Positions 42,615 to 51,983 of a stretch of 64,000 nt of DNA are shown here, in pieces (within the stretch, counting starts at the first letter, position 1; each line of letters opens with the position of its first letter). The translations under genes were made by a program, and so were the position numbers. Origin of the DNA: an uncultured Paracoccaceae bacterium (GTDB lineage: Bacteria > Pseudomonadota > Alphaproteobacteria > Rhodobacterales > Rhodobacteraceae); NCBI GenBank assembly GCA_947495795.1, contig CANMAI010000004.1, forward strand, positions 1-64,000, in the 5' to 3' direction. The notes under the pieces are model-generated. The model saw only the letters and a list, made by a program, of their open reading frames with translations, had not been told where the DNA came from and searched no databases.

Positions 42615-44645
42615 TCAGACCGCCAACCCACGTTGTTTTAATAGCGCACTTACATCCGGCATATTACCCCGAAATTCGAGATAAAGCGCATCCGCTGCTG
42701 CGCGACCACCAGCAGAATAGATACTGTCCTCTAGTCTTGCAGCCGTCTCTGCATCGAACGCATCTCCTGCTTCTTCGAACACAGAGAATGCATCTGCGTC
42801 CATAACTTCAGACCACATATAGGAATAGTAGGCGGAAGAGTAACCGTCGCTCGCGAAGACATGCAGGAAATGGGGTGTCTCGTGGCGGGGCGTTATTGCT
42901 GCGGGCATTCCAATGCTTTTCAGCACCTCCTCAGCCATCGCCATCGGATCTTCAGGCGTGCTGCTCACATGATACTCCAGATCGAGAAGCGCTGAGGCCA
43001 CATACTCTACAGTGGCGAAGCCCTGCCCGAAGTTTTCGGCGTCCAGAAGCCGCTGCAGCAGATCGGCTGGCATGGGCTTGCCGGTCTCTGCATGCAGCGC
43101 ATGTTTGGCCAATACTTCCGGCACGCTCAGCCAATGCTCGTAAAGCTGGCTTGGTAATTCCACGAAATCCCGGGCAACGGAAGTACCCGAGATGCGCGGA
43201 TAGGTGACATCCGACAAAAGGTTGTGGAGCGCATGTCCGAACTCGTGAAAAAGCGTGCGGGCGTCGTCAAAGGTAAGCAGCGCAGGCGCGCCTTTCGCCG
43301 GTTTGGCAAAGTTGCACACGTTGATCACAACCGGCCGGATATCGCCATCAAGTTTGGATTGGCTGCGGAAACTGGAACACCAGGCACCGGAGCGTTTGGG
43401 CGGGCGGGCGAAATAGTCGCCGATGAAGATGCCCATATGCCGACCATCTTTCCGCACATCCCACGCTCGTGCGTCCGGATGCGGTACGGGCACATCGGCG
43501 GGTGCAAAGCTCAGCCCGAAGAGGCGGGTTGCGCATTCAAAGGCCGCCTCGATCATGTTTTCCAACTGCAGATAAGGCTTGATCTCCCCCATATCGAGGT
43601 TGTGCTCCTCGCGCTGTTGGCGGGCGGCATAATAGTGCCAATCCCAAGGCTCCAAAGCGCCGTTGATGCCATCCGCGTGCATAAGCGCTTCAAGGTCAGC
43701 CGCATCTTCCTCTGCCCTAGCGCGTGCAGGCGCCCAGACATCCATCAGCAGATCGCGTACCGAAGCGGGCGTCTTGGCCATCTCCGTTTCCAGCTTGAAG
43801 GCAGCAAAATTCGGGTAGCCCAAAAGCGCAGCCCGCTCCTGGCGCAGTGCCAATATATAGCGTACCGTTTCGCGGTTGTCCGTTGGTCCGCCGGACGCTC
43901 CGCGCGCAGACCATGCCTTGAATGCCGCCTCGCGCAGATCGCGCCGCGCGGAGCTTTCGAGGAAGGGAACGATGAGGCTGCGTGAAAGTGTGATCACCCG
44001 GCCTTCCAGCCCCCGTTCTGCGGCCGCCGCTTCGGCTGCACCAATCAGGAAATCGGGCAATCCTTCGAGATCATCCTCTCCGAGGGTCAGCGTCCACTCT
44101 TCCTCATCGGCCTGCACGTTCTGCGCAAATTCCGTGCCCAGCCGCGAAAGCTCTGCCATGACCTCTGCCAACCGCTCTTTGCCGGAAGCATCCAGCTTGG
44201 CACCCGCGCGCACGAAACCGCGATGATAGAGCTCCAGTACACGCATTGCCTCGGGATCCAGCCCAAGGTTTGCCTTCGCCTCAAACAGCGCATCAACGCG
44301 GGAAAAAAGCTGGGCATTCATAGAGACTTCGGAGGAGAAGGCAGAGAGCAGCGGGCTAAAGTCACGTTGAAGCGCCTTGATTGCCGGCGTTGCATCCGTG
44401 CCCGCACGATTGAAGAACACGCCCAGTACGCGATCAAGCATCTCGCCGTTGGTTTCCAGCGCTACGATCGTGTTCTCGAACGTTGGAGCCTCTGAATTTG
44501 CAGTGATCGCATCAATCCCCACACGCGCATCTGCCAAAGCCGCATCCAGAGCTTCGGCGAAATCGCCATCACCAATTTTTGTAAAGGGTGGCACTTCAAA
44601 CGGCGTTGTCCACGCGGTCTCAAAAAGATTGGTCAAAGAACGCAC
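42615..44645 (-). CDS. M3 family oligopeptidase
   Basis: A 676-residue zinc metallopeptidase of the oligopeptidase A/dipeptidyl carboxypeptidase (M3) group. The active site HEFGHALH begins at His467, and the distal region ENFGQGFATVEYVASALLDLEYH is characteristic. It degrades short peptides in the cytoplasm. Length matches the family; no signal peptide. It is a single gene, divergent from the membrane-anchored protein at 44775. Confidence 0.9.
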   Translation of the reverse strand: MRSLTNLFETAWTTPFEVPPFTKIGDGDFAEALDAALADARVGIDAITANSEAPTFENTIVALETNGEMLDRVLGVFFNRAGTDATPAIKALQRDFSPLLSAFSSEVSMNAQLFSRVDALFEAKANLGLDPEAMRVLELYHRGFVRAGAKLDASGKERLAEVMAELSRLGTEFAQNVQADEEEWTLTLGEDDLEGLPDFLIGAAEAAAAERGLEGRVITLSRSLIVPFLESSARRDLREAAFKAWSARGASGGPTDNRETVRYILALRQERAALLGYPNFAAFKLETEMAKTPASVRDLLMDVWAPARARAEEDAADLEALMHADGINGALEPWDWHYYAARQQREEHNLDMGEIKPYLQLENMIEAAFECATRLFGLSFAPADVPVPHPDARAWDVRKDGRHMGIFIGDYFARPPKRSGAWCSSFRSQSKLDGDIRPVVINVCNFAKPAKGAPALLTFDDARTLFHEFGHALHNLLSDVTYPRISGTSVARDFVELPSQLYEHWLSVPEVLAKHALHAETGKPMPADLLQRLLDAENFGQGFATVEYVASALLDLEYHVSSTPEDPMAMAEEVLKSIGMPAAITPRHETPHFLHVFASDGYSSAYYSYMWSEVMDADAFSVFEEAGDAFDAETAARLEDSIYSAGGRAAADALYLEFRGNMPDVSALLKQRGLAV

Positions 44646-44774
44646 TCCCTTTTCGGCGTCGGCAATTATTTGTATTCCATCATTTTAGCGCCCCATTTGC
44701 CATGCTAGGGTTTGCTGGAACTCTATATAGATATGCTATTGGCCGAAACATCGGCCCGAAAGGGGAAAAGAGCC

Positions 44775-45527
44775 ATGCGCAACGCGCTTCAAGCCCTTGT
44801 TGTCTTCGTCGGCGGTGCCGCGATCCTGTTTGGCCTTATCCAGTTTGCCAGCGGATCAGCGGTGCGGCACGCTTCCATGCTCACCGCCCTCTCGGAGGGT
44901 GAGCTTCGGGCGAATGGAGGTCCGGGCTCGCTTGAGGAACTTATGGCGATGCTGGAAGAAAGCCTTGATGCCGCGCACCCATTGGCCGGAACCCCCGATG
45001 CCGAGATTGCAGGCATCACAATTCCGGAACCGCTGACAGGCTGGGAGCGCGAAATTGTTGTGGGTGTAGGCGAGGCGCGAGTGGCTATGGATGCCATAAC
45101 CGCCAGGCTGAGCGAGAAGACAGGGCGACGCATCCGCTCTGCCAGTGGTCACAACGATCTGGTGGAAGATGGCTGGGGCGAGGGTGAGGAAGCACTGTTC
45201 AACAAGCAAAAAGACAGCCAACAGGAGGAAGCGGGGCTGGAGCGGGCAGTCGCGATCTACCGCAAGGAAAGCACACAGCTTGGCATCATGATCAACCGGG
45301 CCACGCCGCAGGCTCCGGGCGCCGCAAAACTGATCATGCCAAGGGATCTCGATACCAGGCAGAAAATAGTGATCAACGGCATTACCTATTACGATCTGAT
45401 GCCCAACCAGTTTAACGGCGTAGCGCTGATCGCGCAGGTGGATGCGCGCACCTTCATTCTGGTGCAAGGGAATGTGCGCCAGAGCTTTGCCCGCCAGTAC
45501 CTCTCCGCATTGCAAATCAGGAAATAG
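44775..45527 (+). CDS. Membrane-anchored hypothetical protein
   Basis: A 250-residue protein with one N-terminal hydrophobic segment (about residues 6-24, LQALVVFVGGAAILFGLIQ) and no clear cleavage site, then a soluble domain. The start ATG 44775 follows AAGGGGAAAAGAG. I do not recognise a family; the region GAAKLIMPRDLDTRQKIVINGITYYDLMPNQFN is split by conserved-looking beta strands. It is divergent from the M3 peptidase. It is not visibly linked to the flavoenzyme gene 127 bases downstream. Confidence 0.6.
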   Translation: MRNALQALVVFVGGAAILFGLIQFASGSAVRHASMLTALSEGELRANGGPGSLEELMAMLEESLDAAHPLAGTPDAEIAGITIPEPLTGWEREIVVGVGEARVAMDAITARLSEKTGRRIRSASGHNDLVEDGWGEGEEALFNKQKDSQQEEAGLERAVAIYRKESTQLGIMINRATPQAPGAAKLIMPRDLDTRQKIVINGITYYDLMPNQFNGVALIAQVDARTFILVQGNVRQSFARQYLSALQIRK

Positions 45528-45654
45528 CTAAGGCGGCTCGCCACTCCTCAGGGAGAGACAGGTCGGTTTTCGCAATCCATGTGTCGGCGCACCCTTCCGG
45601 CCTCCACCTGCTTGTTGATATCAAGACGGAAAGAGATCACCGGGAGGGCGAAAG

Positions 45655-48144
45655 ATGAAAACACATGCGCGCGCTGTTGTCGTCGGCGGTGGAGCTGTCG
45701 GGGCCTCCATTGCGTATCACCTCGCCCGTGCTGGCTGGGAAGATGTGATGCTGTTGGAGCGGGATGAACTTACCTCCGGCTCCACATGGCACGCGGCTGG
45801 CCTGCTGCCACTGTTCAACATGGGCTACGCCACCTCCCATATTCACGATTACTCTGTGAAATTCTACAAGAGCCTCGAAGAGGAAACGGGCCTCAATGCC
45901 GGTTTTTATTTGGTGGGCAACCTGCGTATGGCGCAGACCGACGCGCGGATGGATGAGTATCGGCTTTATGCTTCCACGGCGGAAACGGTCGGCATCAATT
46001 ACGAATGGCTCACGCCATCGGAGATCAAAGCCCGCTATCCGCTTGTGCGTACGGAAGATCTGAAGGGTGCGATCTACCACCCCGATGATGGCTACATCAA
46101 TCCGGCGGACGTAACGCAAGCGATGGCCAAAGGGGCGCGGCAGCGCGGTGTCGAAATCGTGCGGCGCGCCCAGGTGGACAGCTACGACTGGACAGGCTCG
46201 GAATGGATCGTCTCGGGTCGCATGATGGTGGAGAAGGGCGGCAACCTGATTGCGGCCGACGAGACGTTCGAGATCCGCGCGGAGCATGTGGTGACGGCGA
46301 CCGGAAACCACGCCCAGCGCACCGCAAAGATGCTTGGCATCAAGATGCCTGCCATCCCGGTGGAGCACCAGTATATCGTAACCGAGCCGGACCCTGTGCT
46401 TGCGGAGTGGCGCAAATCCAATGGCGAGCATCCGGTGCTGCGTGATGCGGATGCGAAATGGTATGTTCGCGAAGAACGCGGGGGCTGGATCCTCGGCCCT
46501 TATGAGCGCAATGCCCCTGCACGGTTCGAGTTCGCTGTGCCGGACAGCTTCCGCGCTGATCTCTTCCCCCTTGATCTGGAGCGGATCGAGGAAGAGTATA
46601 TGTCTATGATCCACCGCATTCCGTCTTCGGAAACGGTTGGCCTGAAAGACGATTTCAACGGCCCGATCTGTTACACGCCCGACGGCAACCCTCTTGTCGG
46701 CCCCGCGCCCGAGCTACAAAACATGTGGCTGGCGGAGGGCTTTTCGTTTGGCATCACCGCGGCGGGCGGCACCGGCCATTACCTTGCACAGATGATGGTG
46801 GAGGGAGAGGCCGAGATTGACATGGCGAGCCTTGATCCCAAACGCTACGGCAACTGGATCACCACCGAATATGCGGCCCGCAAGAACGAGGAATGCTACG
46901 AGCATGTCTATGTTCTCCACCACCCCGATGAGGAACGCCCGGCCTGCCGCCCTCTCCGCACCGCCCCCTGCTACGACCGGATGGCCGCGCGCGGCGCGCA
47001 GTTCGGCTGTGTGAACGGCTGGGAGCGCCCCAACTACTTTGCACCCGAAGGTTTCAATGACGCCGAGGCACGTTCCTTCCGGCGTGGCGGCTGGTGGCAA
47101 TATGCGGCGGAGGAAGCCCGCGCCGTTCGTGAAGGTGTTGGCCTGATCGATGCCACAGCCTTCACCAAACACACGCTCCGCGGCCCAGGTGCCACCGCCT
47201 TCCTGAACTGGTTTACCACCAACAAACTACCGAAAGTGGGCCGCATCAACCTCACCTACGCCCTTACTGAAAAGGGCACGACCCGCACGGAATACACCAT
47301 TGTCCGCCTCTCTGAGGATCACTACTATCTTGTCAGCGCGGGCGCGTGGCAGACTTACGACAGTGATTACCTTGCCAAGGCGGTGAACGACAAAGTGCCG
47401 GAATTCGGCCCGATGTACCTTTCGGACATCACCAGCCAGCGCGGTGTCTTTGCCGTCGCGGGCCCCAGATCCCGCGACGTTCTAAACAAACTCGTGGTGG
47501 ATGCAGAACCGGAAACCGTTCTCTCGAACAAGCGCTTTCCCTGGCTTTCCATGCGCCACATAGAGCTGAAAATGTGCCCCACAATGGCTATCCGTGTTGC
47601 CTATACAGGCGAGCTTGGCTGGGAACTGCACCACCCGATGGAGATGCAGAATTACCTGTTTGACCAGATTATGGAAGCGGGTGAGGAGCATGGCCTTAAA
47701 CTCGTGGGTGCCCGCGCGCAGAACTGGCTGAGACAGGAGAAAAGCTACCGCGCCTTCGGCACGGAGCTTGGTCGCGACGCGACACCTCAGGAGGCGGACC
47801 TCCCCCGCTTCATCGATCTCTCAAAGGAATTTCATGGCAAAGCGGCGATGGAAGGCACTGGTATCCGCTCGAAATGCGTGACGCTGCTCATCAATGGCCC
47901 GGAAAACGCTGACCCGTGGGGCCGGGAAGCGCTCTATCTGGGAGCCGAGAAAGTCGGTCGTCTGACCTCGGGCGGCTATTCCGTGGCTTTCGGTAAATCC
48001 ATCGGCATGGGCTACGTGCGCCCCGATCTCGCGGTCTCGGGACAGAAGCTGAAGGTGAAAATGCTGAACGAGCTTTGGGACGCGGAAATCACCGAGGATA
48101 GTCCTTACGATCCGGCCAACGCCGTTATCCGGATCGACGGATAG
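45655..48144 (+). CDS. FAD-dependent oxidoreductase with GcvT domain (dimethylglycine dehydrogenase-like)
   Basis: An 829-residue two-domain enzyme. The N-terminal half has the FAD-binding GGGAVG at 11-16 and STWHAAG with His46, the residue that carries FAD covalently in dimethylglycine dehydrogenase. The C-terminal half is a GcvT-like folate-binding domain (RSFRRGGWWQYAAEE, GLIDATAFTKHTL, AGPRSRDVL, YTGELGWELH). Such enzymes demethylate dimethylglycine or sarcosine and pass the carbon to tetrahydrofolate. Family members with other N-methyl substrates exist, so the substrate is not fixed. Methylamine and glycine betaine metabolism is common in this bacterial group. Confidence 0.88.
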   Translation: MKTHARAVVVGGGAVGASIAYHLARAGWEDVMLLERDELTSGSTWHAAGLLPLFNMGYATSHIHDYSVKFYKSLEEETGLNAGFYLVGNLRMAQTDARMDEYRLYASTAETVGINYEWLTPSEIKARYPLVRTEDLKGAIYHPDDGYINPADVTQAMAKGARQRGVEIVRRAQVDSYDWTGSEWIVSGRMMVEKGGNLIAADETFEIRAEHVVTATGNHAQRTAKMLGIKMPAIPVEHQYIVTEPDPVLAEWRKSNGEHPVLRDADAKWYVREERGGWILGPYERNAPARFEFAVPDSFRADLFPLDLERIEEEYMSMIHRIPSSETVGLKDDFNGPICYTPDGNPLVGPAPELQNMWLAEGFSFGITAAGGTGHYLAQMMVEGEAEIDMASLDPKRYGNWITTEYAARKNEECYEHVYVLHHPDEERPACRPLRTAPCYDRMAARGAQFGCVNGWERPNYFAPEGFNDAEARSFRRGGWWQYAAEEARAVREGVGLIDATAFTKHTLRGPGATAFLNWFTTNKLPKVGRINLTYALTEKGTTRTEYTIVRLSEDHYYLVSAGAWQTYDSDYLAKAVNDKVPEFGPMYLSDITSQRGVFAVAGPRSRDVLNKLVVDAEPETVLSNKRFPWLSMRHIELKMCPTMAIRVAYTGELGWELHHPMEMQNYLFDQIMEAGEEHGLKLVGARAQNWLRQEKSYRAFGTELGRDATPQEADLPRFIDLSKEFHGKAAMEGTGIRSKCVTLLINGPENADPWGREALYLGAEKVGRLTSGGYSVAFGKSIGMGYVRPDLAVSGQKLKVKMLNELWDAEITEDSPYDPANAVIRIDG

Positions 48145-48175
48145 CACGGCCTCCATGATCCGGTTCGGAGCGCCT

Positions 48176-49186
48176 TTATCTGCAAGGCTCTAGCACTTCG
48201 GCTCCCAGCACCCGATTGCGCCCCGCTTGCTTGGCTTTGTAAAGCTTCGCATCGGCCCGCCCCATTGTCTGCTCGATCCCGCCCTCGTCGGATAATACCT
48301 CGGCAACGCCAATGCTCACCGTCACATTGATGTCCTTCCCTCGGAACGAAACAGGCGATCGCGCGATCACCATCCGCAAACGCTCGGCCATCATCATGGC
48401 AGCGCCAAGCTCCGTCCCATCGAGAAGGCCCGCAAATTCCTCCCCTCCGATCCGGGCAAAGCAATCCGTCTCGCGGACTTGCGCGGCAGCGCGGCGCGCA
48501 ATCTCGCAGATCACGGCATCACCGGCGGCATGGCCATATCCATCATTGATGTCCTTGAAGTGATCGATATCCACGACCAGAAGCGAAAAGGGCACCGCGA
48601 GTCGCTCGTACCGCGCCATCATCTTTTGCGCCTGCTCCAGAAATTCATGCCGATTGGCAGCGGATGTCAGCGCATCGGTGCGCGCCATCAGTGAAAGCCT
48701 CTCGATCTGCTGCTGGATCTGAATGCGCCCAGCGATCCAACGCGCCATCGCGCAGAGCGTAGTGAGATCTTTGTGCGTGAACGCGTTTGGATCGCGGTGC
48801 AGCACATGCAGTGTGCCAAGGCAGTTTTTGCCGGAGATCAGCGGGGCCAGCATCATGCTGCGACACCCGTTTTCGGCCAGCATCTCATGTACAGGACAGT
48901 CATCTTTCAGAATGTCGTGCAAGATTGTCGGTTGTCGTGTTCGAAAGACCTCTTCAGCCTTTGTTACGCCGTCGTCCATCCGGACAGCGTCACCGAAAAT
49001 GCACCCGCCCTGAAAGGCGCGGACCTCCAGACCACCGTCTCTTTCCAAAGTGATACTGCCCGTCGACGCATCAAACACTCTGGGCACCCAATCTGCAGCG
49101 GCTTGAAACACGGCGTCCATCGTCTCTGCACCTGAGACACTGTCTATCAATCCCAGTGGCAGCGTCACGTGGGTGAGATCCTTCAT
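48176..49186 (-). CDS. GAF-GGDEF diguanylate cyclase
   Basis: A 336-residue protein. Residues about 20-160 are a GAF sensor domain (TGSITLERDGGLEVRAFQGG) and residues about 175-336 a GGDEF domain with active-site GGEEF at 247-251, so it should make cyclic di-GMP. No inhibitory RxxD is obvious before the active site. There is no membrane segment, so it senses a cytoplasmic signal. ATG 49186 follows GAGGAGG. A TTAAC half-site with a near match (TAAA-n7-TTAAC) lies at 49228-49243 upstream. It converges on the flavoenzyme gene, 31 bases away. Confidence 0.88.
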   Translation of the reverse strand: MKDLTHVTLPLGLIDSVSGAETMDAVFQAAADWVPRVFDASTGSITLERDGGLEVRAFQGGCIFGDAVRMDDGVTKAEEVFRTRQPTILHDILKDDCPVHEMLAENGCRSMMLAPLISGKNCLGTLHVLHRDPNAFTHKDLTTLCAMARWIAGRIQIQQQIERLSLMARTDALTSAANRHEFLEQAQKMMARYERLAVPFSLLVVDIDHFKDINDGYGHAAGDAVICEIARRAAAQVRETDCFARIGGEEFAGLLDGTELGAAMMMAERLRMVIARSPVSFRGKDINVTVSIGVAEVLSDEGGIEQTMGRADAKLYKAKQAGRNRVLGAEVLEPCR

Positions 49187-49630
49187 TCCGGCCTCCTCAA
49201 TTGACGCCGACGTTAGGGTTCAAGACGTAAAGGATTTGTTAACATTCGCAGACTGATTGAGCGGTCGGTAGAAACAGGCTGCCCGCAAGGTCGAGCCTTA
49301 TCCAACTTATTGAGGCCGTTATGGAAACAATGATTTGCCGCAATTAATTGTGGCATAAATCACCTCCGAAACCGCCGCTTGTGAGGTCAGTTAGATGGCC
49401 GAGCAAAACTTTCGAGATGAACACGAGAGCTTAAATAGTTGATATAAAACAATTATATGCAACGTTAGGCTTGTTGAAAATTTCAAGATCCCAATGCATC
49501 ACAACTTTGAGATCAACCTTTTGGCTTTCATGCCCGCTGGAAATTCGCTCCGTGCGTACTTTTATATATGTCGTCACCGCGACAAAAGGTGATGTCAAAA
49601 CAGAAACAAACATATTGAAGGATACGCATC
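49187..49630. promoter_or_regulatory. Divergent promoter region, GGDEF gene and small exported protein
   Basis: A 444-base A+T-rich region with no gene. It holds the GGDEF promoter (TTAAC at 49239-49243) and the promoter and leader of the small exported gene. The last 60 bases (AAAACAGAAACAAAC, then TTGAAGGA) closely match the leader of the paralogue at 50617, pointing to shared regulation. Confidence 0.5.
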
Positions 49631-49984
49631 ATGAAACGCTTACTTATCGCTGCAGCAGTTCTTGCCGGTACCGCCGTTTCACCCGTCGCAGCTCAATCTA
49701 CGATTCCCGGGCTTGCGCCGGCCACCGTCGCAGCACTCAGCACCGCTCAGCTCGCACAGATCAATAGCGTGCTGAACAGCGACGACAACACAAGCAAGAT
49801 GGCACGTCAGATCGAGGCCATTGTGAAGAATAACGCCGCGGGACAGTCCGATCTTATCGACCGCTCCTCAAATTTTGGCGATTTGACCGTGGCACAGCGC
49901 GCCCAGATCAAAGCCGTAGAGGAGAGCGACGACAACACCCTGACGCAGAAGCAGCGCATTGCTGCGATCATTGCTAACGGTTGA
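49631..49984 (+). CDS. Small exported repeat protein, copy A
   Basis: A 117-residue exported protein (signal MKRLLIAAAVLAGTAVSPVAA). The mature part contains two copies of a motif of about 32 residues, at 36-66 and 85-117: AQLAQINSVLNSDDNTS...RQIEAIV and AQRAQIKAVEESDDNT...QRIAAIIANG. It is a paralogue of the protein at 50617. No known domain is recognised. The leader sequence is shared with the other copy. A terminator follows at 50037. Confidence 0.7.
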   Translation: MKRLLIAAAVLAGTAVSPVAAQSTIPGLAPATVAALSTAQLAQINSVLNSDDNTSKMARQIEAIVKNNAAGQSDLIDRSSNFGDLTVAQRAQIKAVEESDDNTLTQKQRIAAIIANG

Positions 49985-50616
49985 AGTTGGACAATCACTT
50001 CACGAGCGGGGCCTATCAGCGGCCTCGTTACACCTTAAGCGGCCACCTAGGGTGAGCCGCTTTTTTTTGCCCATCTGGGGTTTCTGGTCCGGCCGGCCAT
50101 GACACTCCACAATTGGCAGAGATCTCTCGCTTCCTTCACGTCATCGATTCACAAATGATCCGAGGCGTGCCAGCCGCGCCGATTCATACGTTGTTGATTC
50201 TCCAAAACAGTACAAAACTCTGCAAGAAACCTCACGAGCAGCAGAGGTCAGCACACGCGGCCGTGAGACAAGAGCCTTTCTCTGAAATGTAACAATTTGT
50301 TCGAAATCAGCAACAATCGGTTCCTTCCTCAAATGTGTCAGAATAATGGCTCCTAGCTCTCATCTGTGTGAAGATGATTGCGGAATACTACGTTTGACAG
50401 ACAGCGTTACGTGCTATCTAACCTTCTAATAAATAAATATATTTTCTCAAAATACTTGGTTTCACAGAAGGCAATACCCCGGCTGGATCACATAGCTGAG
50501 ACCGCTCGTGATCTCTTTCGTGATTTGAGAAAACGGGCTGCAACGGCCAATTATCTCTCATCGCCGAAACGAAAAGCGACCACAAAACAGAAACAAACTC
50601 TTGAAGGACACACACA
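49985..50616. other. Non-coding region between the paralogous genes
   Basis: A 632-base region with no convincing gene. It contains the terminator at 50037-50068, A+T-rich DNA, and at its end the promoter and leader (CCACAAAACAGAAACAAAC, TTGAAGGA) of the second copy. A minus-strand frame at 50141-50332 is open but has no coding character. It could hold a small RNA; nothing defines one. Confidence 0.4.
50037..50068 (+). terminator. Rho-independent terminator after copy A
   Basis: AAGCGGC-CACC at 50037-50047 pairs with GGTG and GCCGCTT up to about 50062 with a small bulge, and is followed by a T8 run. This is the cleanest classical terminator in the window. Confidence 0.85.
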
Positions 50617-50940
50617 ATGAAACGTACTTTTATCGCAGCCCTCGCACTTTCCGCAGCAGCAGTAGCACCTGTGGCAGCCGCCGATTTCACATCCGGTCTT
50701 TCCGTCGCACAATCCGCTCAGGTCAAAGCTGTTCTGGAAAGCGATGACAACACCCAGAAAATGGCTGCCCAGATCGAAGCAATCGTTGCGAATGGCAGCT
50801 CGACAATCGCAGCAAGTCGGTTCACCGCTGAAGGCAACCTGTCTGTTGCTCAGCGCGCTCAGATCCGGAACGTAAACAACAGCGAAGGTACAACGCTTCA
50901 GAAAAAACGTCAGATTGCACGCATCATCGCCAACGGCTGA
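50617..50940 (+). CDS. Small exported repeat protein, copy B
   Basis: A 107-residue exported protein (signal MKRTFIAALALSAAAVAPVAA), the paralogue of the gene at 49631. Internal repeats lie at residues 28-60 (SVAQSAQVKAVLESDDNTQK) and 75-107 (SVAQRAQIRNVNNSEGTTLQ). The leader shares CAAAACAGAAACAAAC and TTGAAGGA with copy A. Function unknown. Each gene has its own promoter and terminator, so they are two units and not one operon. Confidence 0.7.
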   Translation: MKRTFIAALALSAAAVAPVAAADFTSGLSVAQSAQVKAVLESDDNTQKMAAQIEAIVANGSSTIAASRFTAEGNLSVAQRAQIRNVNNSEGTTLQKKRQIARIIANG

Positions 50941-50992
50941 TAGCGGACTAAGTCTGAAAACTGCGGGGTCCCTTGCTGGGCCCTGCCAAATG

Positions 50993-51022
50993 GCGGCGGC
51001 CCGAGCAGGGCTTGCCGCTTTT
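50993..51022 (+). terminator. Terminator after copy B
   Basis: GCGGC (50993-50997) pairs with GCCGC (51014-51018), and inner GCCC (50999-51002) with GGGC (51008-51011), followed by TTTT. It sits just before the end of the convergent dehydratase gene and could also stop that transcript less efficiently. Confidence 0.65.
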
Positions 51023-51023
51023 C

Positions 51024-51983
51024 TTATGCCGCAAACGCCCGTGCAAAAACCGCTTCATCAACATTGCCGCCTGTGGCAACCACCACAACATCTTCTCCGC
51101 TGATTTCATCCTGATGAAACAGCGCCGCTGCAAGAGCCGCGGCACCTCCGGGTTCCAGAACGATGTGCAGCCGCGCCGCTGCAAGTGCCATGGCACGCAG
51201 GCACTCGTCATCCGTCACCACCAGCCCCGGCCCGGCCAGCCGCTGCAGTATCGGAAATGTCAGCTTGCCCGGTGTCGGCGTTACAATCGCATCACATAGT
51301 GAGCCGGACACAGCCGCATTACGTTCGTGTCTGCCGGAAGCAAGCGAGCGGGCCATATCGTCGAAACCCTCGGGTTCCGCCGGCCGCACGCGCAGGCTTG
51401 GTTTCTTTTCTGCCAGCGCCAAAGCTACGCCAGAGCTCAGCCCTCCCCCGCCACAACACACCAGCACATCCGCAGGCCCGCCGGAATATTGCCGCGCTAT
51501 CTCCAGCCCCACACTCGCCTGCCCGGCAATCACCTCTGGATTGTCATAAGGTTTTATCAGTGTGAGCCCCCGCTCGGCGCTGAGGCGCGTCCCAATGGCA
51601 TTTCGATCTTCGCCACCAATCCGATCATAGAGCACCACCTCCGCACCCAAGGCGCGTGTGTTCTCGATCTTCACTTTCGGCGCATCCTTGGGCATCAGAA
51701 TAACGGCCAGGCAGCCATGCCGCGCGGCGGCCAGCGCCACGCCCTGCGCGTGGTTGCCGGAGGAAAACGCGATCACACCCCGCCCGCGCTCTTCCGGTGC
51801 AAGCGCACTCACGGCGGCCCAGCCCCCCCGGAACTTGAAGCTACCCGTGTGCTGCAGGCATTCTGCCTTTACATGCACGCGTCGCCCCGCGATCTCATCG
51901 AGAAAAGGAGAGGTCAGCAATGGTGTTTCAACCACCACCCCCTTCAGACGCGCCTCAGCCGCAAAAATCAGCTCAGGCGTCAT
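51024..51983 (-). CDS. Threonine/serine dehydratase-like PLP enzyme
   Basis: A 319-residue fold-type II PLP enzyme without the ACT regulatory domain of biosynthetic IlvA. The PLP lysine is K50 in GSFKFRGG and the phosphate loop is CCGGGGLSSG. It resembles catabolic threonine dehydratase, serine racemase and hydroxyaspartate dehydratase; the exact substrate cannot be separated by reading. It overlaps the hydrolase gene (ATGA), so it is last in a three-gene operon. Confidence 0.82.
   Translation of the reverse strand: MTPELIFAAEARLKGVVVETPLLTSPFLDEIAGRRVHVKAECLQHTGSFKFRGGWAAVSALAPEERGRGVIAFSSGNHAQGVALAAARHGCLAVILMPKDAPKVKIENTRALGAEVVLYDRIGGEDRNAIGTRLSAERGLTLIKPYDNPEVIAGQASVGLEIARQYSGGPADVLVCCGGGGLSSGVALALAEKKPSLRVRPAEPEGFDDMARSLASGRHERNAAVSGSLCDAIVTPTPGKLTFPILQRLAGPGLVVTDDECLRAMALAAARLHIVLEPGGAAALAAALFHQDEISGEDVVVVATGGNVDEAVFARAFAA

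Noticed and set aside
45528-45654. Possible glycine riboswitch before the flavoenzyme gene
   Set aside because: GGGAGAGA occurs but the rest of the glycine aptamer consensus is missing.
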